Assembly (NCBI GenBank): GCA_013350335.1
Contig: CM023539.1
Location: 43,200,631 to 43,264,630, forward strand
Length of the DNA stretch: 64,000 nt
Direction of reading: 5' to 3'
Source of the DNA: Chimonanthus salicifolius
Lineage: Eukaryota > Streptophyta > Magnoliopsida > Laurales > Calycanthaceae
Shown here: positions 47,580-60,246 of the stretch, one piece after another
Layout of the letters: every line of letters begins with the position of its first letter
Position numbering within the stretch: position 1 is the first letter of the stretch
Position numbers and translations under genes: made by a program
The notes under the pieces: generated by a model
Seen by the model: only the letters and a program-made list of their open reading frames with translations
What the model was told of the DNA's origin: nothing
Databases searched by the model: none

Positions 47580-47875
47580 GGATATCGGCCATATCGTTAC
47601 AGACATCTCTCTTCTTCTTTTCTTTGAAAAATATCAGTTTTTTTATATTTTATTTATTTTTGAATTAAAAAGAAAATGAAAAATGAAAAGAGACTTAGTT
47701 TTGAAAAAAAATTAAAATCGTAAATATCAGTCGATATTAACCTGATATGGCCAATATCAGCCTGGGCCTACAATCGAAATATTAAAAAAAAACAAACGAT
47801 ATTACTAATATCGACAAATATATATCAAATATATATCATCGATATTATTACTGTACGGTCAATATTAAGATTTTC
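47580..47875. mobile_element. ATCGGCCGATAT-rich repeat, copy 2
   Basis: Shares with 985-1372 the order: TCTCTCTTC block, AAAATATCAGTTTTTTTATAT, A-rich block, then TATCAGTCGATATTAACCTG and GGCCAATATCAGCC. Non-coding and degenerate. Confidence 0.5.
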
Positions 47876-47899
47876 ATCTATGAATGGAGTGTTCATTTT

Positions 47900-50800
47900 T
47901 CAAAATTTTTAACATTGAAGATGTTTTAACTCGATTTAAGTGAAAGAAGTTAGGACAGGTTAAAAGTCTATCGGGCAATACTTTAGGCTATTTTTTAGCC
48001 CGTTTAGCTCAATGGACAAGCTCACACTTAAAATTTGTTGAGCATTTCGACCAATTTAATTTTTAATTATATAACTGAACTATATTATGTATTTATACAT
48101 TTGTACTGTATATTACATATTATATACCATGTATAAGTTAACCAACCCAGTCTAACCCTAAAATTCCCCATTTCCCACATCAGCGTAAAAAATAGTAACC
48201 AAGGAAAAGAAAATCCTATGGTGCTCTATCTTTCCCACTTTCTTCAGTTCTTCACTCTTTCTTCTACCTTTCAATCAGCGGTGACAGGGCGATGGACAGC
48301 AGCTTGATCAGATGTGCTCTCTTTCTCTTTCAAGCGACTGACGGAGGTATCAATCAGCTCAATCAGGTGCTCTAATATCCTTCAATGCCCATGTTCACAT
48401 TGAAGGAAGTAGCTAACATAATCCTTCTAAACTCTTTTCTTTTAATTCTCACCTATTGAAAATCCAAGAAAGCATCATACACAATTTGACTACTCTCCAT
48501 TTTGTGGGTTTTTAATGTTAAAAAAATTGTTATCTATGCAAAATATTAGAAAAGTTTGGATGAGAAAATGAGTATGAAATAATATTGAAAAGTGAAAAAT
48601 TAAATGGCTATTAGGAAAAACTATGAGTTAGGCTGGCAAGATACACTAACAAGATATGCCATAAATTGTAGGTTCCACAATTTAGGTTCATTTCATAGAT
48701 CATGGACATGGAGTATATAAAGTTTTACTATGAATTGATTATTCAAGCCATATAATTTTGGCCTTTAAATTTTTATCAATATGAGTCATTGATTTTTAAG
48801 AGTTTAAAATCAATGGATAGGACCACAGATGAAACTTCATAAAAAAAAAACCTTTTCATACGATTCTCTTTACATTGGATCCAACAAAGTGGCCCTTAAA
48901 AATCCATTTTTATTGGATGTCTAACAACCGAGACAACTTTGTCTTCTAAGACTATCAAGTCAATGGTTTGTCTATTGTTGTAACTATCGTCTTCCATTCT
49001 CATGAATCTACACCTAGAAAATGAGCGAAAAATAGAATGACAATCACAACACTGGAAGAAAATGAGGAAAAAGATAAGAATGATAAGATATTGCTCCTCC
49101 CTAAATTGCTTTTGTCATTTGAGGTCGTACAAGTTGAAAATTTGCTTGGGTTCATCAAGTGGATGTTCGGCCATTTATCTTCTTTTTCTCTTTCTATTTT
49201 ACTACTCATCTTCACTTTCATAATCCAAATCCTTTTTGTTTTGGATTCAATCTATTCTTCATCTTCTTCATCCAAAGCTTCCTTATACGATCAGTATTGG
49301 AGATGTTTGGTCTGAGGCATGATTGATTTGAAAAAGTCAAAGTAGAAAAGGGTGAAAATTAAGGAGAGAGGCATCATTTTAGGAGAGGAAGAAGAGGGAA
49401 ATAATAACGAAAGAGAGGATTTGAAAATAAGGTCTTTTGAGCAAAAGCGGTTCCCCTCAATTCCAGGGTTTTGTTTGTTATGATGATACTTAGTTCACTG
49501 TCTTAATGAAAAATGATGGACAATTCATCATCTTTTACTAAAGAACAAGGCCTGAGAGAATAGGAGAACTATCATTGTAAGCTAATGATGGACAAACCAT
49601 CATTTTACCAAACAAAATCTGGATTTCCCATAATTTTGTTTCCCAAGGGTTCCATTCCAAATTTCTGTTGTGTTTTCCATAGTTTTCACCCCTTTAGAAA
49701 CCAAAATTTTGGAAAATTATGACCAAAATGTTATACATGAGGTACTATAATATGAATCCCTCCTGAATGAAAGTAACAACTCCACAAGGTCCAAATTTAT
49801 CTTGCATCGATCGTTACCAAATGTCCAAGGGGTCTTCCTTCTCGTACATAAACTTGTAGATTCCTATCTTGTTAGTGAGTGAAGGCAGGCCAAAACGTGC
49901 AACATATCTAAAAAGGCTAAAAAATATTTATATAAAACTATGACAACCTCTACAAAAAGCCGACACCTAAGTAAAAATTGTCACAACCTTACAAGGAAAG
50001 GTTTCATTTCTTATGGTAGAACTCTCAGATCTTTCCAAAAATTGAAAATGAAACTACTTCTCCAAGAATTATAACCCTTGAAACAAGAAAAAAAGGTCTT
50101 CCAAATGAGATCCAGGGGTATACAATGCTTAGAAGGGGATCTATATCCATTCGAAAAGCCTCAAAAGAAAACAATACAACTTCTCCCCTAGGCATAATAC
50201 CTAAAATTTTCTAAGCATGCCCTAGGCATCAATGTCGATTATAAGGCCCAATGACGATTTGTAACTCATACTAAAGTTCCATGAAAATGTTTTCAAGATG
50301 CTTGCATACCATTAGGATTTCATCTAAAAGAAAGCCTCTTAGACACCCTCTCAGGGCCCTGGCAAATGAATCTTAGATCCCTCTTTTGCAAATGGAACCC
50401 TTGGACCTCATGTGGCTTTTACAATGAAACTCTGGGCATGTCTTGCCTTTCTCTATTTTCGAATTCTTTAACACTTGACATTTTAGAGCAATTTTTTTTT
50501 TTTTGGCACTAATTGTGTGCTTTATAAACTTTTGTTGGCATTTTTGGAGACTTAAAAGATCATGGAGGAAACTTCATGAATGATTACATGACTTGGCCAT
50601 CAATAAAAATAAAATAGACAAATGCAAAAGCAGACAACGATAGAAATCAACAAGAAATCAACAAAAGCACATACATATCAAATGAGGTCATAACATCAAA
50701 ATTTCTGCACCACCAAGCCTTAAAACTACCCCTGGGTTTATGTATGAGCCTGCCTATAGCTTCTCAGGATCAATCATTCCATATCCCTCTGGCATGAGCA

Positions 50801-53240
50801 ATCAATCCCTCTATCATTTCAAAAGGATTGGTGGTATGATGCCCAGACAAATAAGCCCTCAATAGCATGATGCGTGTATGAGCCCTATGCCCAGGGACAT
50901 TAATCTAAAGGTATATAAATTTCCATGTAACTGGGTCAAAATAGCATGATGAAATGAGTCCCAGTAGGATGGTGTGGTCATAAGTTTTGAAGAACCAAAA
51001 GTATTTTCAAGTGATTGAGCGACCATCCAAAGATACAAAAAATTGCCAATAACCTTCTAGATCTTATCTAGTATACTCTCATGAATGATGAAAAACAACA
51101 CTTAAATGGTTGTATAAAAGGTAAGGCTTGATCAGTTGGCCAACAATCATGTGGGCAAGTATCCAAGTTTGTAGGAGGAGCATACACCCGTTGTCTAATG
51201 AGTGGAAGCATAACTTCGAAGTCAAAGTGTGTAGAAAAAATTGAAAACTGTATAGGTATTGACAATGATGGGGATGGTTGTTGCTAGCAAATGCGAGAAC
51301 AAATATTTCTATGACCACAGAGAAATAAGAAGTCCTCGTCAATTATTGCTATAATGCATTTGGTAAACTAAGGAATTTTGGGGCCATCGGCTCAGCAAAG
51401 TTATACTTTGCCACCTTCTCTGACATTGCTATCAGAGGAATGTACACTTTGTCTGTCATGGGAGGGGTCCATACAACCCTTCAACGATATGGTCTAAATC
51501 CCATAGAAAATAAATGTGCCCATCAACCTTCACTAGCCACAACCCAAGATGACCTTTACATGCTCTCTCTGGATGCAAACCCAAAATGCCTTGTGCTTCC
51601 ACAATCTAGATTGTTAGTTCTCCATTTCAAGGAGAAAATGGTATTAGAATCGGGGCACCAACATCCAGTAGGTGTTTCAATTATTGGCCAGCAAATGAAT
51701 GTCTCTCAGAGATTAATCAAATTGGTAAGTCCATAGTTTCGTTGATGGGTTAGGTGGCAAGGCCTAAAAGAACTAAGAAATTTGTATGAAGAGGTAGTAA
51801 TACAATTGTGATTTTCAAGATGGGTATCTCTTTTTCCTGAGCTCTCTAGAACATATATCTGTTATCTGTCACTAAAGAAAAGGAAATCTAGGGCATTCAT
51901 GTTGAGCTCAATTTTCAAATATGAAGAGGAATCAAGGAAGAAGGCTTTGAAAAGAAGAAATTTGAAAAATATGGAAACAAGGCAAAGAACATTACACGAA
52001 ATGCATGATTTTAAAAGAATTCTGTCTCCATTTGCAAGGGGTCATGGAGTTTTTGTTGTATTTAAAATGCTTTGCTTCCAGGAAGAATAATTTTATAGAA
52101 AAGTATATTAGGTTGGTGTTGGAGATATTGACATGAAGAAGCCCAATTAAGGTGATCTTAAGCTGTTAAGGATCTCAGTCAGACAAATCTTAAAGTAAGC
52201 ACTATTAGATCTCATCTAGGAGAAAATACATTGGACGGAAATTGTATTTAGAATTGGGAAATCAAGATCAACTACATTGAATGGCACAAAAGAGCTGAAT
52301 TCAAGGACAATTAATTAAAAAAAAATACATGGAATTCTGATCAATACACCCTTTCTTATGTTCTCTTTCTTAAATCATTCTAAACAAACTGCCAACCTTG
52401 GCCAAGATGTGACTTTTTATTCCTAGCCGAAGTGCAAAACCATTAGTAGTTACAATGAAGGCGTTGATTAGAATAAAATGAATTCGTTATTTAACAAATT
52501 GACTATGAGAAATAGAAATGGTCCCTACAATACAAGGATCCTCTCTTTTCTTTCCTTTGTTATCTCTGGCCATCAATTTCTACAATCTCTTTGGATCCAT
52601 AGTCTTTTAGTTTGGAATTTTTATTTTTTTTGTCTTTCTTATTCTCTACTTTTTCTTTCTATTAGTCATTGAAGGTCAATTGAGACCTTTTGACTGTTGG
52701 GAAGACCTTTTCTTTTTTCTCTCTCTTTTACTTTTCTTTTATTTTCTTTTATACCTTACTTCTTCTTCTCTGTTTTCTCCTTCCTCTATTGTTCTTTTTC
52801 TCCCTTTATTCTCTCTTTCTTCTTTTCTAAATCCATTTCAAAGCTAGGTTTTTATAAAAAAAAAAAAAAGGGACTTCCAAAATCCAATTTGGATTTTATA
52901 TTGAGGCAGAATCAAAATTGGATTTATCTGCTATTGCTTTTCTTGTTTTTGCATTTACTTTATATTTCTATTTTTATGGATTATCAAACCTTTGATGAAT
53001 CCTGCCAATTATCTTTTGAATCATCATCATCATTTACCAAGATTGTACCTCGTCAATTATTCAATGAAGTCAATTTCTAATTGAATTTGAAATGGGATCC
53101 AAGAGGTAGGCACTCATTCTCTTGCTCTTGTTTTGATTAGGTCACAAGTACTTCTATTGCAAGTTCTTCATTGTTTTCCTGAAGTTTTGGGTCTCCATAG
53201 CAAATCAAAGAACTTTGTAGCTTGTTTAGAAGCTATGCTT
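47900..53240. other. Intergenic DNA without a recognised gene
   Basis: AT-rich. Short open stretches occur at 49037-49315 (+), 51440-51736 (+) and 52697-53080 (+), but they are low-complexity or unlike any family I know. The region 49730-51400 has the look of an old element decayed on the - strand (fragments such as FGPCGVVTF and KAWWCRNFDV), without a firm assignment. A short 5'-gene-like stretch (AACCCTAAAA, CT-rich DNA, ATG at 48292) is discussed in the rejected list. Confidence 0.4.
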
Positions 53241-53249
53241 GAAAAGTAA

Positions 53250-53672
53250 AGTAATCTGAGCCATAGGATCAAGCTATAAGTTATTCGTGAACTTATTGAA
53301 CAATACACTAGAGAAGTCAAGATTACAAATACTGGTACAGTACTTCAAGTAGGCGAACACGACGTTGCTTGTATCCATGGTCTTGAAGTAATGGCTTGGG
53401 AATTGGTAGAATTTGTACGAGTCTACAATTGACATTGCTTTTAATTTGAAATCAAATAATGTTGGCGTTGTATTAGTGAGTGACAGCTTGATGCTACAAG
53501 AGGGAAGTTCGGTAAAAGCAATATGAAGAATTTCTCCGATGCTAGTTAGTGAGGCTTATTTAGGTTGTGTTATAAATGCTCTCGCTAAACTAATTGATGA
53601 AAAAGATGATATTTCACCTTCTAACTCTCAATTAATTGAATGACCTGCTCCAATGTTTTTTACCTCGTTTAA
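53250..53672 (+). pseudogene. atpA: Nuclear copy of chloroplast atpA (N-terminal part)
   Basis: Read in + with shifts it gives [91 protein letters not shown] and SQLIE. This is the start of the plastid ATP synthase CF1 alpha subunit in the right order over about 130 residues. Several stops, indels and substitutions show it is non-functional nuclear plastid DNA. The mitochondrial atp1 sequence fits much less well. Confidence 0.85.
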
Positions 53673-54439
53673 GATTGATTTTTGCATCAGAAGCTTGAAA
53701 GGCTTCCATCCACCCAGATTGGATCATCACTAGCCTTGAAAGCCATTTCAATTGTTCTTAAGCCATTTTATGAGGAGAGAAATGAGAAGCCAAGCCACAA
53801 GGTACTCTGATCTTCCCGTTGGATGACTCTATCTAACTTCTAAAAGTTGTCTACAAGGTTGGAAATGTATAACTTTGTAATAAGAGGCATGGATCTGGAC
53901 TGTACATATATAATGGCTTGAGATCATCTCAATATGGGGCCCACTTGTGAGAACTTTTTCTTATTTTTTTGGAGCATTAGTTGAAGTGCCTCTTTCATTT
54001 AGAAGGGCTGTAATTGTATTTTGAATTTAAGCGAATGAAATCAAACTTTTATTAAAAAAAATATTTTAGAATTGAATTGTATTTTTTCAATCCACATGTT
54101 TTTTATTGAATTTTTTTAACCTATGCTTGGGCTATCTTAGCCAAGGAGTTACATGAACCATTGCTGGCTCTAATACAAATTATGCCTATTATACATAGTA
54201 ATTGAATATGAATTAATCATTCGCCATCGATTTGGATCTTGGGTTTTTTATGACTGAAGATGTCAAGGCGTTGCACTCGACTAGTCTTTTGAGACATGTG
54301 AAAACCTCTCAATCTGCATATCGAGTAAGTCTCTGAGGATGACCATTTTTAATCGAGACCCATCTTTACCATAGATGGTATCTTTCCAATCCATCTTGGA
54401 AATGATGCTATTCTTTTCTTGATTTTGCTGTAGCATCCA

Positions 54440-54640
54440 TCTACAAACTCTTAGAAATTAAGATGCAAAACACAAATCAAAATCACACACAAGGAACACG
54501 AGATTTTACGTAGTTCCTCACAGTCTCTCTTTCTCTACATTCATAGCTCAAAGAAAACTCTAGGAGAAAAGAAATATATTTATTCTTAACACTAGACTTG
54601 GGTCCAACAGACAGTCGAAGCTCAAAAGGAGTTAATTATG
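54440..54640. repeat. Possible LTR-retrotransposon LTR fragment
   Basis: Contains GAACACGAGATTTTACGTAG and TTCCTCACAG, resembling the conserved ATTTACGTGGTTC stretch seen in many plant retroelement LTRs. Ends not defined. Confidence 0.3.
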
Positions 54641-55059
54641 TGGCTCTTCTTGTGTGGTGTGGGACAGGCATTATTTATTTCTAACACAAACAAATTTGTG
54701 TTCATTGTTATCATTGATCATATGTTAATTTCATATAGATTTATGGGCCATGAAAGCCCGTGGATATGGATCCAAATCATATCTAGGAACATATGATGCT
54801 ATTTAAAAAGTAAAGAGCTTAAACACAACAAAGCCGTCTAATGATGCATTTATTTCTCTTTTGTTAGACTTCTTTAGCAAATAAAGATTGGATAGAGAGT
54901 GCAAAGCTCTTTGAATGTTTTCTTTTGATGGGCATCATTTGGAGAGTTAGTCATTTATATCTCCTTGTAGATGTTTTCGTTTGATTAGCCAGGCTGCCTT
55001 TTTTCAATCAATCTTTGCCAACTCAACGTTTTTACTGGTGCAACAAAATGATGTACAAG

Positions 55060-55621
55060 TACTACAAGAAGAGAACTCAAAGAGGTTGGAGTGATAGTCA
55101 TGTTTTTGTTTTAGGTAGGGCTGCAACTCGGGTCGGGTTTCTTAAAATCCAACCCGACCCGAGTTGATATATATAGAATTCGATCTGACCCGACTCGAAT
55201 TCTCGATCCAAACTCTAGAACTCGACCCGACTCGAATCAATCCGAATTCTGATCTGACCCGCATTCTGAATTCATTTTAGTCTAATTTTAGCCAGGTCAG
55301 GTTGGGTAGGGTTAAGTAGTAAAATCTTCAACCCGGCACGACTTGAATTTCATATGGGTTTTTATCGTCTCAACCTGACCCGACCCGTTGGTCAGAAATT
55401 CTTGATCCGACCTGCATGATTTCTCGGATCTAGTGATGCGATCTGATTTTGCAGCTCTAGTTTTAAAAAACTAGAGTCTTGAATTCGATTCTTATTTTAC
55501 TCCAAATTACCAACTTCTATAGAGTTACCTTATATGTGTAAGTGAGGAGTCTTACACAAGCCTAATTAAATAGGTGCTGTAAGAGGCTGGACACCTTGGT
55601 CATAAAAAATACTAGAAGAAG
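55060..55621 (+). mobile_element. SINE interrupted by a hAT MITE
   Basis: Near-identical target duplications TACTACAAGAAG (55060-55071) and TACTAGAAGAAG (55610-55621) bound a SINE whose head (AGAGGTTGGAGTGATAGTCA, 55081-55100) and tail (TTGAATTCGATTC; GGAGTCTTACACAAG; GGCTGGACACCTTGGTCATA) are separated by the insertion at 55116-55459. Same family as 40206-40399. Confidence 0.75.
55116..55459. mobile_element. hAT-type MITE nested in a SINE
   Basis: 344 bp with ends TAGGGCTGCAA and TTTGCAGCTCTA, the typical hAT-MITE TIR. Flanks GTTTTAGG (55108-55115) and GTTTTAAA (55460-55467) agree at 6 of 8 bases, consistent with an old 8-bp duplication. The inside is made of repeated AACCCGACCCG / ATCTGACCCG motifs. 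Confidence 0.75.
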
Positions 55622-57060
55622 GCTTAGAGACAGAATCCTCAGTGTGCAAGGGTTTGAGGGAGTCTCTTTCGTTTCTTATAAGTTGAGATACCTTTTCCTA
55701 TCAATATTCACCCACTCAATGCTTTTCTTGGTTCAACTAGATGATGTATAAGTGCCACATTGAGAGACATATATAGTCTTTTCAATAAAGCTTATAAAGT
55801 TTTTTTGTCTCCTTGTTTAAAAAAATAAAAGAAAAGAACGGCTTGTGAGAGAAAGGATCTTTAGTGGATAAGGTTGAAGTTACTCTCTTTCATTTTCCTA
55901 TGGATTTTTTTAATCATGTCTCTTTCATTTCCCTGTGGATTTTTAAATTTATTAGATACCTTTCTCAATCCATTTTCAGCCGCTCAATATAGCTATTGTA
56001 ATAATAAGATGACATTGATGGTCGTAGCAACGTGAAAAGATAAAACATCCAGTGAAATTTTTTTAAAAAAAAAAATAAGAGAGAAATTTATCGTCGGATA
56101 TTTCGGCCGATATAGAGATTATAACCCTGCTATTAGGCATTGAATGCATAATTTTCATATGGGAAGCACAGATAGCATTAGATCCACCATAGATTTCATA
56201 GAATTGTACTAATACTAATTAAAAAGTCATGAATTAGAAGTACTCAATATGAAAAATGAGGTGTTGTGGTTAAAGAGCTTTTTTCATTAAAAAAATTCAA
56301 ATATGTTAAAATTGATATATTTGAATTTTTTTAAATTAATAATGAGATGACTATTAATTTTAATGCTAAGAATATTTTTATCTTAACTTTTGTTGTAAGT
56401 TTCTCTAATTATCTAGAATGGAGTGCAACCCATCAGTCCACTACATGTTATGCATCAAAAGAACCCTATTAATTTTAATCAAAGTAACGTCTTATTTGTT
56501 TAAAATTCTAGAACACTTTTATTGACACAGAATAACCTTTGGTCTCAATTTTTAGTTTTAGGGCATCTGAAATTTTGTGGTCAATATGGTGCAATTCATT
56601 AGTCGACCATATGTCATGTGTTAATAAACATTTATGTTATTTTAAGTTTTAACCAAAGTTATACTCTTTCGTCCCATTTTAGTTGTCTCATTTGAAAGAT
56701 TTATATTTTTAAGAAATTCTCTATATAAGGCTAGCACTCCATATGAGCTTATCCATTTCAACACATTTTATACTACTCTAATATAATGAGACAACTAATT
56801 TGGGACAATTCCAAAATCTATATAAGATAACTAATTGAGATAAGGGGAGTATAATGTTAACGTAAGAGAATGGTAAAGTAAGTTAATAAATAATAAATTA
56901 TATTATCGACACATGATATTATGGGCTAATGGATCAACCATATTGTATATAAGATTGTAGACTTTTGTAGAATCAAAATTTAGAGGCAAATATTATTTTT
57001 GACTATTAATTTCAATGGCTTGAATTATATAGCCATGGATAACTTTTTATTCTATTTAAT
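55622..57060. other. AT-rich intergenic DNA
   Basis: No gene. A small piece resembling the ATCGGCCGATAT family (GGATATTTCGGCCGATATAG) is at about 56096-56115. Otherwise unclassified. Confidence 0.4.
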
Positions 57061-57545
57061 TTTTTTTGGATAACGAGGGTATCCTGATACCCTCGAGGTA
57101 TTGATCCAACTAAGACTAATCTCTTGAGGCTCGCACTGACATTACCCACACAGTCGGTCCGGATAAATCAGGTGATAGCATCAAGATTTGATCCCAGGAC
57201 ATGAGGGAGCAAATCCATGCGAAGGTTTAACTCTACAATAATTCATAATTTATATTCAGTGTGATTTAATTCATTGGTCCACTAGATGCCATGTGCCCAA
57301 AAACATTGTGCTATTTTAGGGGAAAAATCTAAGAAAAACTTGGGCATTTTGTGCATTGAGTTATAAGGCCCGCATGTGAGGGCCATTTGATGCTAGATGC
57401 AATTTGTTGTAATTGTTGTTTCCTGTTCTAGATATAGATAGATCAATGTCTATTTGATGCATTTCGTCATTGGATTGATTATCATAGAGTAAAAATATTA
57501 TCTACAAACTTTATTTTGATCTCAAAAATTAAACATTAGAATGGT

Positions 57546-57945
57546 TTTTTTTTTATGATCGAAGGTTGTCAGGCGTCTCACTCATAGGGGATTTTACTCG
57601 GCTGATCCTTAGGGATATTGTGCACACCTCCTAACGCACACATATCGAGTTTAAGTCATGAGGAGTAACTCCATGGGAGTAGTCCAAAGGGGTTTGATCG
57701 TGAATTGAACTCAAGACCTTCCTTCATGAAAAATGTCTTGAGTTTAATTCACGGTCACACCCCTTTCAACTTCCTTCATGAGAACCTATGGCATAAAGTG
57801 AAGGCGTCCTGTGTGGGTGTGGGGCGTTCCCCCGAGGGATTTATGGGGGCACTTGCCTCGTTGTTCCCCTCAATTATAAAAAAAAAAAGACCTCCTTCTT
57901 GAGAGAAGCTTCTTGACCATCAGACCAACCTCTCTGAATTTAATT
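57546..57945 (-). mobile_element. SINE (reverse) split by a second SINE-like insert (forward)
   Basis: The outer element reads on - from AGAGAGGTTGGTCTGATGGT (about 57940) to a poly-A tail (poly-T at 57546 on +), with CCCTATGAGTGAGACGCC and GGATCAGCCGAG on the way. It is interrupted at about 57731-57888 by a + strand piece with GGCGTTCCCCCGAGGGATTT and an A11 tail. The insert is bounded by AGACCTTCCTTCATGA (57715-57730) and AGACCTCCTTCTTGAG (57889-57904), imperfect target duplications. Confidence 0.6.
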
Positions 57946-57949
57946 GTAG

Positions 57950-59420
57950 AATGATTTGATGAGCTCCATTTCGAACTTATAGCTCCATAATTAATTAATC
58001 CACTACTAAAATTTTCATAATAAGGTGGGTCCACCCTCTAACATATAATCTAGAATTTTAGGCTACCCTCTCTTTTTTTAAGTTAAAGCAACATATTTAG
58101 GATAAATCTATAGAATTTTTCTAATAAAGTCTCCACATTTTGTCTTCCCATAGAATTCAAAGCCACATGAACAATGATGAGCACTAAGGTTCAATTTTTT
58201 TTACTCCTAAATCATACATGAAAATCTTAAAAAAATGTAAAGTATGAATGTATTTTTATCTTTCCCTTATAAAATGATACATTTATGGATTCTTGACCTT
58301 TACGATTTACAAGATCACATTTTCCATTCAAGATGAAATGATGGTTCAGTGGGTCCATTGTGTTTAGAGTATAATTTCGGCAAACCATGCATGGAAAAAA
58401 TTAAAATAACTAAAATAAAAAATGAACAAAAATATATATAGGAATTGAATATTTTTCTTTGTTTTCCCTCTTCATAAAGTGATTTAAAATCTGAAGCATT
58501 TGATTTTTATGATTTACAAAGTTACATTTTTAGTTCATATAATTCTAAAAGGTTTTTCTGAATTTAATGTTTTTAGCTGTAGTGAACTTGATATAATAAT
58601 AATTTAATAATTAAAAATAATTCAAAGTAATAGAAATTTTATAAAAACTTAAAATATATATATATAGTTTCATAATCAAATTTAGATGATTTTTAATTGA
58701 GTTCACAAGAATAGGCAATCATCCCTTGCATTAGGAGTCCTTGGATTTTATTTATTACATGTTTCAGCATTTTTTCAATACAAAATGAATGAAAACTTTA
58801 TAAATTAAAGAAAGTGAGAGTGTTTAAAGCTTATACAGTTACTCTTCAGCTCTCTTTTTTTACATAATTTAAAAGGACCTTCAATCTTTTAAAGTAAAAA
58901 AGTTTAATATTTTTCTTTATTTAAAAAAAATACAGAATTTTTTAAAAAAAATTCTTAAAAAATCTCTTTTATCTAAATTCAATACAAGCTAAATCGATTT
59001 CAATTTATCTTTTCAAATCTTTTAAAAAATTTGGAGGCATTTGACATTTTAGCTATTTGATTTTTCAAACTTCAATCGTTAATTTCTTAGTCTTATGACT
59101 AAATTTTTTTATACAATGCAGACATTAAAATCTAAAAGTTCGCTGTAGTCTGCCACGTTCAGGTGGGGCTAAAAACTACGTTGAATTTCTATTAGGAGGA
59201 AAAAAGACTTTTTTCACCTAACCTCAACATATGTTTCATGAATTTTAATTTATTTTTAAGGTTTACAATTTAATATATTATAAACTCCATTTAAATTTCA
59301 AAATTAAAAAAATTTAAAGGCATATGCTATTTCCAACAATTTGAATTTTCAACTACAACCATTAATCTCCCTAGCTAATTTAGAGATTACCTTTAATTAA
59401 TTTTATGTCTTTAAATTAGG
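57950..59420. other. AT-rich intergenic DNA
   Basis: No gene or named repeat recognised. Repetitive AATTTAAAAG-like low-complexity DNA, with an (AT)n run near 58655. Confidence 0.4.
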
Positions 59421-59424
59421 GGTA

Positions 59425-59733
59425 CTGATCTTCCCACGAGAACATATGTTTTAGTATATTCTCAATTTTATCCTTAGCATGAATAGTAAAATTGACTTGC
59501 CGAAATTCACATGAATGGTAAATCGGCTCACCAAAATTTAGATGAACAGTAAATCGGCTCACCGAAATTCGCATCCACCATAAATTGGCTCGCTAAAATT
59601 CGCATGAACAGTAAATCGACTCTCCAAAATTAAGAGTAAATCGGCTTTCTGAAATTTTACTGTTCATGCGAAAGGTAAAATTGACAATATACTAAAACCC
59701 GTATTGGGTTACACAAAATACCTATCCGCTATC
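59425..59733. mobile_element. Long-TIR MITE copy 3 with internal minisatellite
   Basis: Left arm TTTTAGTATATTCTCAATTT with GATCTTCCCACGAG; right arm AATTGACAATATACTAAAAC and GGTTACACAAAATACCT. The middle (about 59500-59650) is four to five copies of a unit of about 35 bp containing AACAGTAAATCGGCTCACC and AAATTCGCATG. Confidence 0.65.
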
Positions 59734-59966
59734 CTAAATTAGATGTGTTAATTGTATTTGGACTGCCCAACTGAGTGTAAAATCATCAATCAATGATTGG
59801 TAAGTGTAAAAAATACTCTTTATTGTTTACATTTCTTTATATTTTGTAAATGGAGTCTTGTCTATTAATTCAATCTCTTCGAATAATTAGTAATCTCAAT
59901 TCGATACTTATTTGACTGATGTCTACCATTAAGTTATTTTTCATTAATATAACATAAAAATTAGAA

Positions 59967-60193
59967 ATGATCAAAAAAATTAACTTTTTTTTTTTATAAT
60001 CAAGTTGTCTAAGCTTCTTAGAACACTAGACTAAATCTCAGAATATGTGCAAGTCTTTCTTTCTATATACACCAGCAAACTCTACAAAGTGGCTCTTTAA
60101 AATGGAGTGGAAATCGAATTTAACACTCTGACTTTATGAAACAGCTTCATGATCATCACACCAACCTCTTTGAATTAATGATCAAAATAATTA
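59967..60193 (-). mobile_element. SINE copy A with target duplications
   Basis: Target duplications ATGATCAAAAAAATTA (59967-59982) and ATGATCAAAATAATTA (60178-60193) differ at one base. On - it begins CAAAGAGGTTGGTGTGATGA and ends in a poly-A tail after GACAACTTGATTATAAAA. Clearly the same broad SINE family as the other copies. Confidence 0.75.
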
Positions 60194-60246
60194 TTAAAAA
60201 TAAAAATAAAATTTATAAAATCATTACTCGATTTAAATCGTACAAC

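Noticed and set aside
48280..48420. A possible gene start: AACCCTAAAA, CT-rich DNA, then ATG at 48292 reading MDSSLIRCALFLFQATD
   Set aside because: The frame closes soon, no conserved domain is recognisable, and no following exon could be found. It may be a fragment of a gene leader but cannot be supported as a gene.
49037..49315. Open frame of 92 codons with a hydrophobic stretch
   Set aside because: Low-complexity Ser and Leu runs, an overlapping open frame on the other strand, and no similarity I recognise. Likely chance.
51440..51736. Open frame of 98 codons on the + strand
   Set aside because: No recognisable family, no splice context or neighbours. It sits in decayed repeat-like DNA.
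52697..53080. Open frame of 127 codons before the atpA fragment
   Set aside because: Begins as a Phe/Leu/Ser low-complexity run from pyrimidine-rich DNA; no domain and no link to the plastid fragment.
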